Numbered from the stretch's first letter, positions 8,523 through 16,617 are shown. The stretch: 64,000 nt of DNA from Methylobacterium sp. CB376 (GCF_029714205.1 NZ_CP121648.1:2870001-2934000); one strand, 5' to 3'. Program-made: numbers and translations. The notes: generated by a model from the letters alone, not told the origin.

Positions 8523-9401
8523 ATGCGTCGCGCGCGATTCTTTCACCGCGTTCTGTTTTCGGCACCCGCCGCGCCAGCGCGCGGCGACGCCGTCGACGGC
8601 TCCCTCACCCTGGAAAACCTTGTCCTGCGTGCCATGACCTTTCCCGAGGATGATGCCGACCACCCCCTGGCCAACCGCTTCAGGGCCTTCCTGCGCCGCC
8701 CGGCCTTCCCCTGCGTCGGCGCGAAATCCGCCCTGCAGCGCGGGCAACTGCGGCTCGTGGTGGCGGGCGACCTCGCGGCGGGGCGCGACGACGACCGGAT
8801 CTACCCGGCGCTGCTCGCCTTCGTGGCGCGCACCCGCGAGGCGCCCGGGCTGTTCCAGAGCTTCGCGGTGCTGTTCGAGGGGCCGACCTCCCTGACCGAG
8901 GAGGCTTTCGAGACGCATCTCTGGGCGCGCATCCAGGCCCTCTCGGACCGGGACAGCCGGGTCGGCCTGCCCTACGACCCGCGCGTGCGCGCGGACCCGG
9001 ACGACCCGCACTTCGCCCTGAGCCTCGGGGGCGAGGCCTTCTTCGTGGTCGGGCTGCATCCCGGCGCGAGCCGGCCGGCCCGGCGCTTCGAGGCGCCGGC
9101 GCTGGTGTTCAACCTGCGGGAGCAGTTCGTGCGATTGCGCGCGGAGGGGCGCTACGAGAGCCTGCGCGCCGCGATCCTGGACCGGGACCTGGCCTGGACG
9201 GGCTCGATCAACCCGATGCTGGCGCGGCACGGCGAGACCTCGGAGGCGCGCCAGTACAGCGGGCGGCTGGTCGGCGAGGCCTGGACCTGCCCGTTCCGCC
9301 GCCGCGAGACCGCGCCGCGCGGCGATCCCGACCAGGTGGCGCGCGACCTGCGGGCGGGCGCCTTCCTGGCCCCGCCGCGGGCCCGCACGGAGCAGCTGTG
9401 A
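8523..9401 (+). CDS. YqcI/YcgG family protein, probable haem-dependent N-hydroxylase (GntA/DcsA-like)
   Basis: The product has 292 residues. The family signatures are FPCVGAKSALQRG (about 62-75), VVGLHPGASRPARRFEAPAL (174-193), QFVRLRAEGRYESLR and the C-terminal ETSEARQYSGR (238-248). Characterised relatives are haem enzymes that hydroxylate guanidino nitrogen: DcsA on L-arginine in D-cycloserine synthesis and GntA on L-enduracididine in guanitoxin synthesis. His179 is a candidate haem-region residue. The start is uncertain: ATG 8523 is almost at the predicted transcript start, while ATG 8634 (residue 38, MTFPEDD) would leave a normal leader. Its stop overlaps the start of the methyltransferase by one base (ATGA-like). 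The substrate here is unknown. Confidence 0.8.
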   Translation: MRRARFFHRVLFSAPAAPARGDAVDGSLTLENLVLRAMTFPEDDADHPLANRFRAFLRRPAFPCVGAKSALQRGQLRLVVAGDLAAGRDDDRIYPALLAFVARTREAPGLFQSFAVLFEGPTSLTEEAFETHLWARIQALSDRDSRVGLPYDPRVRADPDDPHFALSLGGEAFFVVGLHPGASRPARRFEAPALVFNLREQFVRLRAEGRYESLRAAILDRDLAWTGSINPMLARHGETSEARQYSGRLVGEAWTCPFRRRETAPRGDPDQVARDLRAGAFLAPPRARTEQL

Positions 9402-10348
9402 TGATGGCGCTGGACCAGGGCAAGGAGGCGGCGCTGCTGGCGCTGGTGGAGGCCGTCCGCGCCACCGGCTACCGCTTCACCACGGTGACGCCGGCGACGC
9501 ATGCGCGGGTGAACGGCCGCCCGCAGAACCGGGAGGCGCGCAACCTGCGCGACGTTCTCGGCTGGAGCCGGCCGTTCCGCCCGCACCTCCTGCCCCCGCC
9601 GCTGCTGGCGGCCCTGCGAGAGGCCGCGGCGGTCGTGCCCGAGGGCGATCTCCTGCGGCCGGCGCTCAGGCTGTCCAGCCTCGACGGCGAACTCTTCCTG
9701 CACTCGGCCTTCCCGCCGCTCGCCGCCGATTCGGTCTTCTTCGGGCCGGACACCGTGCGGTTCGCCGCAGCCGTGCTGGACCATCTCGCCGCGCGCGAGC
9801 GCCCGGTGCGGCGCGCCGTCGACATCGGCTGCGGCTCGGGCGCCGCCGGCATCCTGATCGCCAAGCGCGCCCCCGGGGCCGAGGTGGTGCTGGTCGACAT
9901 CAACGAGAAGGCGCTGCGGGCGGCGCGGCTGAACGCGCGGGCCGCCGGGGTCGCGAACGTGCGCGCGCGGCCCAGCAACATGCTGTCCGGCGTCGAGGGC
10001 GCCTTCGACCTCATCGTCTCGAACCCGCCCTTCATGGTCGACGCGGCCGGCCGGGCCTACCGGGACGGCGGCGGCGCCCTCGGCACGGGGCTCTCCCTCG
10101 CGGTCGTGCGCGCGGCCGCCGAGCGCCTCGCCCCGGGCGGGACGCTGGTTCTGTTCACCGGCGCCGCGATCGTCGAGGGGGCGGACCCGTTCCGGGAGGC
10201 GGCGGCCGCCGCCTGCGAGGCGGCCCGCCTCGCCTGGACCTACCGGGAGGTCGACCCGGACGCCTACGGCGAGGAACTCGACGGGCCGGCCTACGCGGCG
10301 GCCGAGCGGATCGCCCTCGTCGTCCTGACCGCCACGAGGCCGGAATGA
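9401..10348 (+). CDS. Class I SAM-dependent methyltransferase with NPPF motif
   Basis: The product has 315 residues. SAM motif I, VDIGCGSGAAG, is at about 140-150, and the acidic loop VVLVDINEKAL follows. The NPPF tetrapeptide near 208-211 (DLIVSNPPFMVD) marks the N-methylating class that includes PrmC/HemK and RsmC, which act on glutamine amide or base amino groups. A separate N-terminal domain of about 110 residues precedes the Rossmann fold. ATG 9401 overlaps the stop of the hydroxylase gene, and its own stop overlaps the ATG of the EgtD-like gene, so all three are translationally coupled. That argues for a metabolite-tailoring role rather than rRNA or release-factor methylation, though this is inference. 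Confidence 0.82.
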   Translation: MMALDQGKEAALLALVEAVRATGYRFTTVTPATHARVNGRPQNREARNLRDVLGWSRPFRPHLLPPPLLAALREAAAVVPEGDLLRPALRLSSLDGELFLHSAFPPLAADSVFFGPDTVRFAAAVLDHLAARERPVRRAVDIGCGSGAAGILIAKRAPGAEVVLVDINEKALRAARLNARAAGVANVRARPSNMLSGVEGAFDLIVSNPPFMVDAAGRAYRDGGGALGTGLSLAVVRAAAERLAPGGTLVLFTGAAIVEGADPFREAAAAACEAARLAWTYREVDPDAYGEELDGPAYAAAERIALVVLTATRPE

Positions 10349-11310
10349 CCGACGTGACCGCAATGCCCGCCGCGCCCGATCGCGCCGCCGAGACCGAGGC
10401 CTTCCGGTGCGACGCGCTCGCCGGGCTCGGCCGCACGCCGAGGTCCCTGCCCGGCAAGTACCTGTGGGACGAGACCGGCTCGACGCTGTTCGACCGGATC
10501 TGCGGCAGCCGCGACTATTACCCGACCCAGCAGGAGATGGGGCTGCTGCCGGAGGTGGCGGCCGAGGTCGCGGGCGTGGTCGGGCGCGGCGCCACCATCG
10601 TCGAGTACGGCAGCGGCGCGAGCCGCAAGATCCGCACCCTGCTCGACCGGCTCGAGGCCCCTGCCCGCTTCATCGCCCTCGACATCTCCTGGGACTTCCT
10701 GGTGGCGGCGATCGACCGGCTCGCCCGGGATTACCCGGCCGTGGCGATGCGGCCGGTCCACGCCGACTACGCCCGGCCGATCCGGCTGCCGATCGACCTC
10801 GGCGGCGGCCCGGTCCTGGGCTTCTTCCCGGGCACGAGCATCAGCAACTTCGCGCCCGACGGGGCCGTGGCCTTCCTGGGGCGCGTGCGCGACACGCTCG
10901 GGCCGAGCCGCCTCCTGATCGGGGTCGATCCGACCCACGACCCGGACCGGCTCCTGCGCGCCTACGGCGGCAGCGACGGCCTGATGGCGGCGCTGCACCT
11001 CAACCTGCTGGCGCGCGCCAACCGCGAGATCGAGGCCGGCTTCGATCTCGACGCGTTCCGGCACGAGGCGCGGGTGGTGGAGGATCCGTTCCGGGTCGAG
11101 GCCCATCTGGTGGCGCGGCGGCCGACCGCGTGCCGGATCGCCGGTCGGGTCATCGACTTCGCGGCCGGCGAGAGCATCCACACCGACAATTCCTACAAGT
11201 ACGCGCCGGACGCCTTCCGGGCCCTCGCTTTCGCGGCGGGCTGGGTGCCGAAACGGGTCTGGGTCGACGCGGAGGGGCTCTTCAGCCTGCACCTTCTCAG
11301 ATGCGATTAA
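10345..11310 (+). CDS. EgtD-like amino acid N-alpha-methyltransferase
   Basis: The product has 321 residues, the normal EgtD length. The family signatures are SLPGKYLWDETGSTLFD, RDYYPTQQE, VEYGSGASRKIRTLL, GFFPGTSISNFAPD, LLIGVDPTHDP and GESIHTDNSYKY. EgtD trimethylates the alpha-amine of histidine on the way to ergothioneine. Asn168 and Tyr59 match the substrate-amine and carboxylate residues, but several pocket positions differ from M. smegmatis EgtD as I recall it: Trp41 for Tyr39, Met214 for Thr213, Leu217 for Phe216, and Asp281 for Glu282. No egtB sits beside it. It overlaps the preceding methyltransferase by 4 bp (ATGA). The substrate may therefore not be histidine. Confidence 0.85.
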   Translation: MTDVTAMPAAPDRAAETEAFRCDALAGLGRTPRSLPGKYLWDETGSTLFDRICGSRDYYPTQQEMGLLPEVAAEVAGVVGRGATIVEYGSGASRKIRTLLDRLEAPARFIALDISWDFLVAAIDRLARDYPAVAMRPVHADYARPIRLPIDLGGGPVLGFFPGTSISNFAPDGAVAFLGRVRDTLGPSRLLIGVDPTHDPDRLLRAYGGSDGLMAALHLNLLARANREIEAGFDLDAFRHEARVVEDPFRVEAHLVARRPTACRIAGRVIDFAAGESIHTDNSYKYAPDAFRALAFAAGWVPKRVWVDAEGLFSLHLLRCD

Positions 11311-11558
11311 GCGATTGCGGGAGAAGGACGAAGCGGCGCCCCGCGCCGGGCCGAGGCGAGCCGCGGCGGGGTGTCAGCATCGTCCCGTAACTGTCTGATC
11401 AAAAGTGACTTTCATGCACCGGAGCCGGGCGCCGATCCGTCCCGGCGGGCGGGGGTGCCCCGCCTCTGCCGCGAGGCGCCCCGGCCCGCATGGCCCGCTC
11501 CGTCGTGGACGGGCCGGGAGCGAACCCCCGCCCCGCCCCGCGGATCGCGCCGCGCGCC

Positions 11559-11897
11559 TCAGCGGTAGCCGTCGTAGCGCTCGCTGCTCCGGCTCATGCC
11601 GCGGGCCACGTAGTCGCCCGTGATCGAGCGCTGGCCGAACATCAGCCACGCGAGGCCGAAGCCGATCGCGCCGGCGACGAACCAGCCCGTCATCGTGGCC
11701 CCGTCCACGTCGCCCACGTAGTCGCGCCCGCGCTGCACGTAGCGCGAGCCCTGCTCGGCGACGTCGTCCCAGCGGTCAGAGGCCTGGTCGGCGAGATTGC
11801 GCGCCGCGCTCGTCGCCTGATCGTAGAGGCTCTCGCCGCCCTGGCCGCCGCGGCCCGTGGTGCTGCGGGGGCCTCCGGCTTGTGTTCCACCAGCCAT
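11559..11897 (-). CDS. Small stress-type membrane protein with amphipathic N-terminal half
   Basis: The product has 112 residues. There is a Gly/Thr-rich start, then a charged amphipathic helix (YDQATSAARNLADQASDRWD, then EQGSRYVQRGRDYVG), one membrane segment at about 73-88 (GWFVAGAIGFGLAWLMF), and a short tail with ARGMSRSSERYDGYR. The layout resembles ElaB/YqjD-type tail-anchored proteins, but I do not assign it there. The ATG at 11895-11897 was chosen because GGAGGAGG sits at the right distance; the ATG two codons upstream overlaps that site. A near-perfect EcfG promoter lies 64 bp upstream, so it should belong to the general stress regulon. It converges on the EgtD-like gene. Confidence 0.72.
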   Translation of the reverse strand: MAGGTQAGGPRSTTGRGGQGGESLYDQATSAARNLADQASDRWDDVAEQGSRYVQRGRDYVGDVDGATMTGWFVAGAIGFGLAWLMFGQRSITGDYVARGMSRSSERYDGYR

Positions 11898-11960
11898 GTC
11901 CATCCTCCTCCGGTCTGACGGCCGGGGACCGGGCCGGCCCCACGGCGATGGCGCCCCCAC

Positions 11961-11986
11961 AACGCCGTGCCGCGCGACGGTGTTCC
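11961..11986 (-). promoter_or_regulatory. EcfG-type general stress promoter
   Basis: On the minus strand GGAAC (11986-11982), 17 bases and CGTT (11964-11961) give an exact match to GGAAC-N16/17-CGTT, the promoter form of the PhyR-EcfG general stress response. It drives the gene at 11897, about 64 bases downstream. Confidence 0.7.
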
Positions 11987-12071
11987 GCCGGGCGTCGGCG
12001 CTCCGCCGCGCGACGGAGCGCCGACGCGGGACGGTGGTGCGGAGCGGGGTGCGCGACCGCAGCGGGCGCCG

Positions 12072-13886
12072 TCACTCGGTCGGGGACGCGGGGGCGTCGA
12101 TCTCCTCGGGGTCCGGCCCCCAGGCGCCGAGCGTGTGCGTCTCCGCCCGGACGAGATGCTCCGGCGGCGCCCCGTCAGGGCACGCCTCCGGCGGGCCCTC
12201 CGCCAGCGCCGCGAAGGCGGCGCGGATCTCCGGATCGCCGAGGGCCCGCGCGAAGGCGTCGCGGTCCGCGCAGGTGAGCCTGCGGCCCTCGAAGCGGGCG
12301 TAGACCAGCCCCGTCGCGGGCTCGGCGAAGCGGATCAGGCGCATCTTGCGGGCGCAGTCGCGCAGGAAGCCGGTGTTGCGGGAGGGCGCCATCGCGTCGG
12401 CGCCCGGATAGACCTGCGGCGGGCCGCCGGCGTCGACGTTGATGCGCCGGAAGCGCTCGATGTCGAGGAGGCGGGCCGGATCGAGGATCGTCATCTCGCC
12501 GTTCCAGCCGAAGGCGACGGTGCGCGGGCGGCAGCCCTGCGCCACGCTGTTGTCCAGGAACTCCGTGTGCACCCGCCGGTCCGGCTTCAGCGCCCAGGTG
12601 AAGAACAGCCGCGGCATGCCGGTGAAGGCCTCGACGTTGTGGGCGAGGAGGTCGTCGACGGCCTTGTAGCGGCCGAAGCGCTCGCCCCGCAGCCATGCCC
12701 GCTCGACCGTCGCGTCCGGCGGCGTGATCATGAACAGCATGTAGATCCGGTCGCCGAAGCGGGTGAGGAGCTGACTCCCGTCCTCCGCCCGCGAATCCGC
12801 CGCGAAGCTGTCGAACCGGAACCGGTCGATCAGCAGGTGCGACATCCGTCCCTGGCGCGCCTTGGCCGCCATGTAGCGGTCGAGCTTGGTGTTGACGATC
12901 TCGACCTCGTGGCCGGTCAGCGTCCCCGCGTAGCGCCGCGCAGGGCCGAGCGAGGCGTAGTCCAGCAGGAACTTGCGCCAGATGTCGGGGCTGATGAGGG
13001 CGAAATCGGACCAGTCCGCGCCGATCCGCCCGGCCAGCGCCCGCTGCAGGGGCCGCATCGTGCTCTTGCCCGAGGCCGAGGCGCCCTTGACGTTCATGAC
13101 GATCGGCCGGGCCTGCGGGGTCAGCACGCGGTAGCCCTCGCGCAGAGCCGCCTCCCGGAACCACGGGTCGAGGAGCCGGCCGATCTCCCGGCTGCCGTGC
13201 CCGTTCGAGACCAGCGGCGCGGCGATCCGCAGGATCAGGGCACGGTCGCGCAGCAGCCGGCCGCGCTGGCGGATGATCCCCGCCACGGCCCGGCGCAGCG
13301 CCTCGCAGGCGGCGCGCGCGAGGGAATCCTCCTCCCGCGCCGCCCGCTCGCAGGATTCGGCGAGGATCCGGAGCGCCCGCTCCTCGACCGGCTCCGCCGC
13401 GGGGCCGGGCGCCGGAGCGGCACGGAACCGCGACAGCCAGCCCTTCCTCGCCGGCGGCGGCGGCGGCGCGAAGATCGCGTCGAGGACGCGCTCCATCCGG
13501 GCGGAGGCCCGCGCGTCGACGCCGTCGAGGGCCGCGCGGAGCTCGGCGTGGCGGGGCCGGATCGCGGTCGCCAGGATCCGCTCGGTCATCCGGCGGAAAT
13601 TCACCCCGAGATCCGCGTATTCCTGCCCGGTCGGGACCGAGAGGTCGGCGGTGACGCGCACCAGAACCTCGTGCACGGCCAGCCGCTCGGGCCGGAACGC
13701 GACCAGATCCTGCGGCGCCAGACCGCAGACCCCGGCGAGGTCCTCCGCGTCGGCGAGCCGGGTCGAGACGTTCTCGGGCCGAAACACCGTCGCGAGGGGC
13801 AGGAAGGCCCGCGGCAGAGTCGATTCAATCCCCGGATTCCAGGGACCGAAGGCGGTCAAGGTCTCGTCGGACGGGTCGCTGAGCAT
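12072..13886 (-). CDS. P-loop nucleotide-binding protein with zeta-toxin-like kinase region
   Basis: The product has 604 residues. Residues 1-245 form a helical, charged region with a Pro run (PPPPPARKGWL) near 145. A Walker A motif, KGASASGKST, follows at about 264-273, then LISPDIWRKFLLDYASLG, a lid-like LLIDRFRFDSFAADSR, and ITPPDATVERAWLRGERFGR. That order resembles zeta-toxin and related sugar-nucleotide kinases. No antitoxin gene is adjacent, and the size is about twice a plain zeta toxin, so a housekeeping kinase or ATPase is as likely as a toxin. The ATG at 13884-13886 has GAGGAGGG upstream. It is transcribed away from frc, with which it shares an operator-like element. Confidence 0.6.
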   Translation of the reverse strand: MLSDPSDETLTAFGPWNPGIESTLPRAFLPLATVFRPENVSTRLADAEDLAGVCGLAPQDLVAFRPERLAVHEVLVRVTADLSVPTGQEYADLGVNFRRMTERILATAIRPRHAELRAALDGVDARASARMERVLDAIFAPPPPPARKGWLSRFRAAPAPGPAAEPVEERALRILAESCERAAREEDSLARAACEALRRAVAGIIRQRGRLLRDRALILRIAAPLVSNGHGSREIGRLLDPWFREAALREGYRVLTPQARPIVMNVKGASASGKSTMRPLQRALAGRIGADWSDFALISPDIWRKFLLDYASLGPARRYAGTLTGHEVEIVNTKLDRYMAAKARQGRMSHLLIDRFRFDSFAADSRAEDGSQLLTRFGDRIYMLFMITPPDATVERAWLRGERFGRYKAVDDLLAHNVEAFTGMPRLFFTWALKPDRRVHTEFLDNSVAQGCRPRTVAFGWNGEMTILDPARLLDIERFRRINVDAGGPPQVYPGADAMAPSRNTGFLRDCARKMRLIRFAEPATGLVYARFEGRRLTCADRDAFARALGDPEIRAAFAALAEGPPEACPDGAPPEHLVRAETHTLGAWGPDPEEIDAPASPTE

Positions 13887-14275
13887 CGGCGGGGCCCTCC
13901 TCGCGAAGCGTCTCCTATTTGACACATGGTATCTGGTATGCCAACTTCCCATTGACGCCGCCGCGAGGCGGTGCAAGACCGGCCGCCCGGGTGCGCCGCG
14001 TCGCTCGGCGCCGGATCCTGTCCGGCGAGGGCGGCGCAGCCGCGAGGGCGCACCGGCGCGAGCGAGGGAGCGCCCGATGGTGAGAGAGTCGAGGTCGTTC
14101 GCGACCCGTCCGACGTCCGGACGCGTCGCGCCGGGGCCCGCCGCCCGCCCGCTCCCCGCCGCCTGCCCGAATCCCCCGCGAGACCGCCGTGGAGCCCGGA
14201 TCACGCCTGCCGTGACTCGGGCCGTCTCATCCGGCTCCGGCCGGCCCCGCAACCGCTCAAGGTGAAGACACGCGC
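13887..14275. promoter_or_regulatory. Divergent control region with TGGTAT operator-like element
   Basis: These 389 bp lie between the P-loop gene and frc. At 13927-13943 the element TGGTATCTGGTATGCCA has half-sites TGGTAT and ATGCCA (one mismatch) around CTGGT, as well as a direct TGGTAT repeat 7 bp apart. This resembles GntR-family operators. A consensus -35 TTGACA (13919-13924, plus) and, on the minus strand, TTGGCA-N17-CAAATA overlap it. The rest of the region, to 14275, shows no recognisable gene. Confidence 0.4.
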
Positions 14276-15553
14276 ATGACCAAGGCACTCGAAGGCGTGA
14301 AGATCCTGGATTTCACGCATGTCCAGTCCGGGCCGACCTGCACGCAGCTGCTGGCGTGGTTCGGCGCCGACGTCATCAAGGTCGAGCGTCCGGGCGTCGG
14401 CGACATCACGCGCTCGCAGCTGCAGGATGTGCCCGACGCGGACAGCCTGTATTTCACGATGCTGAACTCGAACAAGCGGTCGATCACGCTCGACACGAAG
14501 AACCGGAAGGGCATGGAAGTGCTCGAGGATCTCGTGCGGACCTGCGACGTGCTGGTCGAGAACTTCGCCCCCGGGGCGCTCGCCCGGATGGGCCTGACCT
14601 GGGAGCGCATCCAGGCGCTCAACCCGCGCATGATCGTCGCCTCGGTCAAGGGCTTCGGCCCGGGCCCGTACGAGGATTGCAAGGTCTACGAGAACGTCGC
14701 GCAGTGCGCCGGCGGCGCCGCCTCCACGACCGGGTTCCGGGACGGCCTGCCGCTGGTGACCGGCGCGCAGATCGGCGATTCCGGCACCGGCCTGCACCTC
14801 GCGCTCGGCATCGTGACGGCCCTCTACCAGCGCACCCATACGGGCCGCGGCCAGCGCGTCGACTGCGCCATGCAGGACGGGGTGCTGAACCTGTGCCGGG
14901 TGAAGCTGCGCGACCAGCAGCGCCTGAGCCACGGGCCGCTCAAGGAGTACAGCCAGTTCGGCGAGGGCGTGCCCTTCGGCGATTCCGTGCCGCGCGCCGG
15001 CAACGATTCCGGCGGCGGCCAGCCGGGCCGCATCCTCAAGTGCAAGGGCTGGGAGACCGACCCCAACGCCTACCTCTACTTCATCACGCAGGCGCCGGTC
15101 TGGGAGAAGATCTGCGACGTCATCGGCGAGCCGGAATGGAAGACCCATCCCGACTACGCCAAGCCGGCCGCCCGCCTGCCCCGCCTGAACCAGATCTTCG
15201 AGCGCATCGAGCAGTGGACGATGACGAAGAGCAAGTTCGAGGCGATGGAGATCCTCAACCGCTACGACATTCCCTGCGGCCCGATCCTGTCCATGAAGGA
15301 GCTGGCCGAGGAGCCGTCGCTGCGGGCGACCGGCACGATCGTGGAGGTCGAGCACCCGGTGCGCGGCGCGTACCTGACCGTCGGCAACCCGATCAAGCTG
15401 TCCGACAGCCCGACCGAGGTGAAGCGCTCGCCGCTGCTCGGCGAGCACACCGACGAGGTGCTGCGCGAGGTGCTCGGCTACGGCGAGGAGCGGATCGTCG
15501 ACATCGCCGCCTCGGGGGCGATCGGCGCCTTGCCGAAAATCGCCGCCGAGTAG
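14276..15553 (+). CDS. frc: Formyl-CoA:oxalate CoA-transferase
   Basis: The product has 425 residues, the usual size for this CoA-transferase family III enzyme. It moves CoA from formyl-CoA to oxalate, giving oxalyl-CoA and formate, and works with oxalyl-CoA decarboxylase in oxalate use. The catalytic Asp168 in [16 protein letters not shown] corresponds to Asp169 of the Oxalobacter enzyme, and the glycine loop GGGQPG is at 246-251. The start, [20 protein letters not shown], is typical. No oxc gene is in the window. It is followed by two strong hairpins and then a formyltransferase on the same strand, and the pairing suggests a link between formyl-CoA and formyl-tetrahydrofolate. Confidence 0.93.
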   Translation: MTKALEGVKILDFTHVQSGPTCTQLLAWFGADVIKVERPGVGDITRSQLQDVPDADSLYFTMLNSNKRSITLDTKNRKGMEVLEDLVRTCDVLVENFAPGALARMGLTWERIQALNPRMIVASVKGFGPGPYEDCKVYENVAQCAGGAASTTGFRDGLPLVTGAQIGDSGTGLHLALGIVTALYQRTHTGRGQRVDCAMQDGVLNLCRVKLRDQQRLSHGPLKEYSQFGEGVPFGDSVPRAGNDSGGGQPGRILKCKGWETDPNAYLYFITQAPVWEKICDVIGEPEWKTHPDYAKPAARLPRLNQIFERIEQWTMTKSKFEAMEILNRYDIPCGPILSMKELAEEPSLRATGTIVEVEHPVRGAYLTVGNPIKLSDSPTEVKRSPLLGEHTDEVLREVLGYGEERIVDIAASGAIGALPKIAAE

Positions 15554-15564
15554 GCCCTGACGCC

Positions 15565-15589
15565 GCGGCGCCCGCTCCCCGGGCGCCGC
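15565..15589 (+). terminator. Hairpin 1 after frc
   Basis: A perfect 10-bp stem, GCGGCGCCCG with CGGGCGCCGC, encloses a CTCCC loop 11 bp after the frc stop. No T-tract follows. It may terminate or attenuate transcription before the downstream gene. Confidence 0.5.
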
Positions 15590-15602
15590 CCACCGGACGC
15601 GA

Positions 15603-15629
15603 CGGCCGCCGCGCCTCCCGCGGCGGCCG
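15603..15629 (+). terminator. Hairpin 2 after frc
   Basis: A perfect 11-bp stem, CGGCCGCCGCG with CGCGGCGGCCG, encloses a CCTCC loop and follows hairpin 1 at once. Two stacked GC stems in the 122-bp gap suggest that the formyltransferase is expressed at a lower level or from processed mRNA. Confidence 0.45.
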
Positions 15630-15675
15630 AACGGGGAGGCTTGCGCGCGACGAAGCTCCCCTGACGGAGGCCTTT

Positions 15676-16608
15676 ATGCGCATCGCACTCATCGGTCAGC
15701 AGGATTTCGGCAAGGCCGTGCTCGAGGCCTTCCTGGAGCGGGGCGACACGGTCGCGGGCGTGTTCTGCGCGCCCGACCGGGAGGGTGCCAAGCCCGACGC
15801 GCTGAAGCGCGAGGCGGAGGCCCGCGGGCTGCCGCTCCACCAGTTCCCGAGCCTCAAGAGCCAGGACGCGGCCGACACGCTGCGCGCCCTCGACGCCGAT
15901 CTCGGCGTGATGGCCTACGTGCTGCAATTCGCGCCCCAGAGCTTCGTGACGATCCCGCGGCACGGGACGATCCAGTACCACCCGTCCCTGCTGCCGGCCT
16001 ATCGCGGTCCCTCCTCGATCAACTGGCCGATCGCCAAGGGCGACGCGCGCACCGGGCTAAGCATCTTCCGGCCGACGGACGGCCTCGACGAGGGACCGGT
16101 GATCCTGCAGAAGACCTGCGAGATCGGCCCGGACGACACGCTCGGCGACGTCTATTTCGGCCGGCTCTTCCCGATGGGCGTTGCCGCGATGCTGGAGGCC
16201 GCCGATCTCGTGGTGGCGGGACGCCACCGGGAGGTGGTGCAGGACGAGGCGCAGGCGAGCTACGAGGGCTGGTTCTCGGCCAAGGCCGCGCGCCTGTCCT
16301 GGGACTCCCATATCGATCACCTCTACAACCTGATCCGCGCCGCCAACCCGGCGCCGGGGGCCTGGACCACCCTGGAGGGGCGCAAGCTCCAGTTCTTCGA
16401 CTGCCGCAAGCACCCGGTGCGGCGGATCGCCGAGGTGAAGGGGGCGCTCGGCGAGGTCGTGGCGGTCGGCGAGGAATCGATCCGCATCACCGCCCAGGGC
16501 GGCCAGATCGAGCTGTTCAAGCTGAAGCCGGAGGGCGGGTCCAAGATGTCGGCCGGCGCCTTCGCGCGCGAGGGCGGGATCCGGGTCGGTCATATCCTCG
16601 GGACCTGA
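15676..16608 (+). CDS. 10-formyl-tetrahydrofolate-dependent formyltransferase / hydrolase homologue
   Basis: The product has 310 residues. It is most like the N-terminal hydrolase domain of 10-formyl-THF dehydrogenase (ALDH1L1) and methionyl-tRNA formyltransferase: an N-terminal Rossmann-like domain, the active-site strand TIQYHPSLLPAYRGPSSINW with His102, and DGLDEG with Asp138. The 36-residue His-Asp spacing equals that of the ALDH1L1 pair. The C-terminal domain (about 205-310) has the Fmt_C look (WDSHIDHLYNLIRAANPAPG). The asparagine usual in Fmt before His is Gln here. ATG 15676 follows GGAGG. Lying behind frc, it may shuttle a formyl group between CoA and THF metabolism; this is inferred from position only. 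Confidence 0.82.
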   Translation: MRIALIGQQDFGKAVLEAFLERGDTVAGVFCAPDREGAKPDALKREAEARGLPLHQFPSLKSQDAADTLRALDADLGVMAYVLQFAPQSFVTIPRHGTIQYHPSLLPAYRGPSSINWPIAKGDARTGLSIFRPTDGLDEGPVILQKTCEIGPDDTLGDVYFGRLFPMGVAAMLEAADLVVAGRHREVVQDEAQASYEGWFSAKAARLSWDSHIDHLYNLIRAANPAPGAWTTLEGRKLQFFDCRKHPVRRIAEVKGALGEVVAVGEESIRITAQGGQIELFKLKPEGGSKMSAGAFAREGGIRVGHILGT

Positions 16609-16617
16609 GGGGGAGAC

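Noticed and set aside
11374..11558. Possible small gene on the minus strand downstream of the stress membrane protein
   Set aside because: The frame is Arg/Pro-rich with no ribosome site, in a different frame from the membrane protein gene, and has shadow-like composition.
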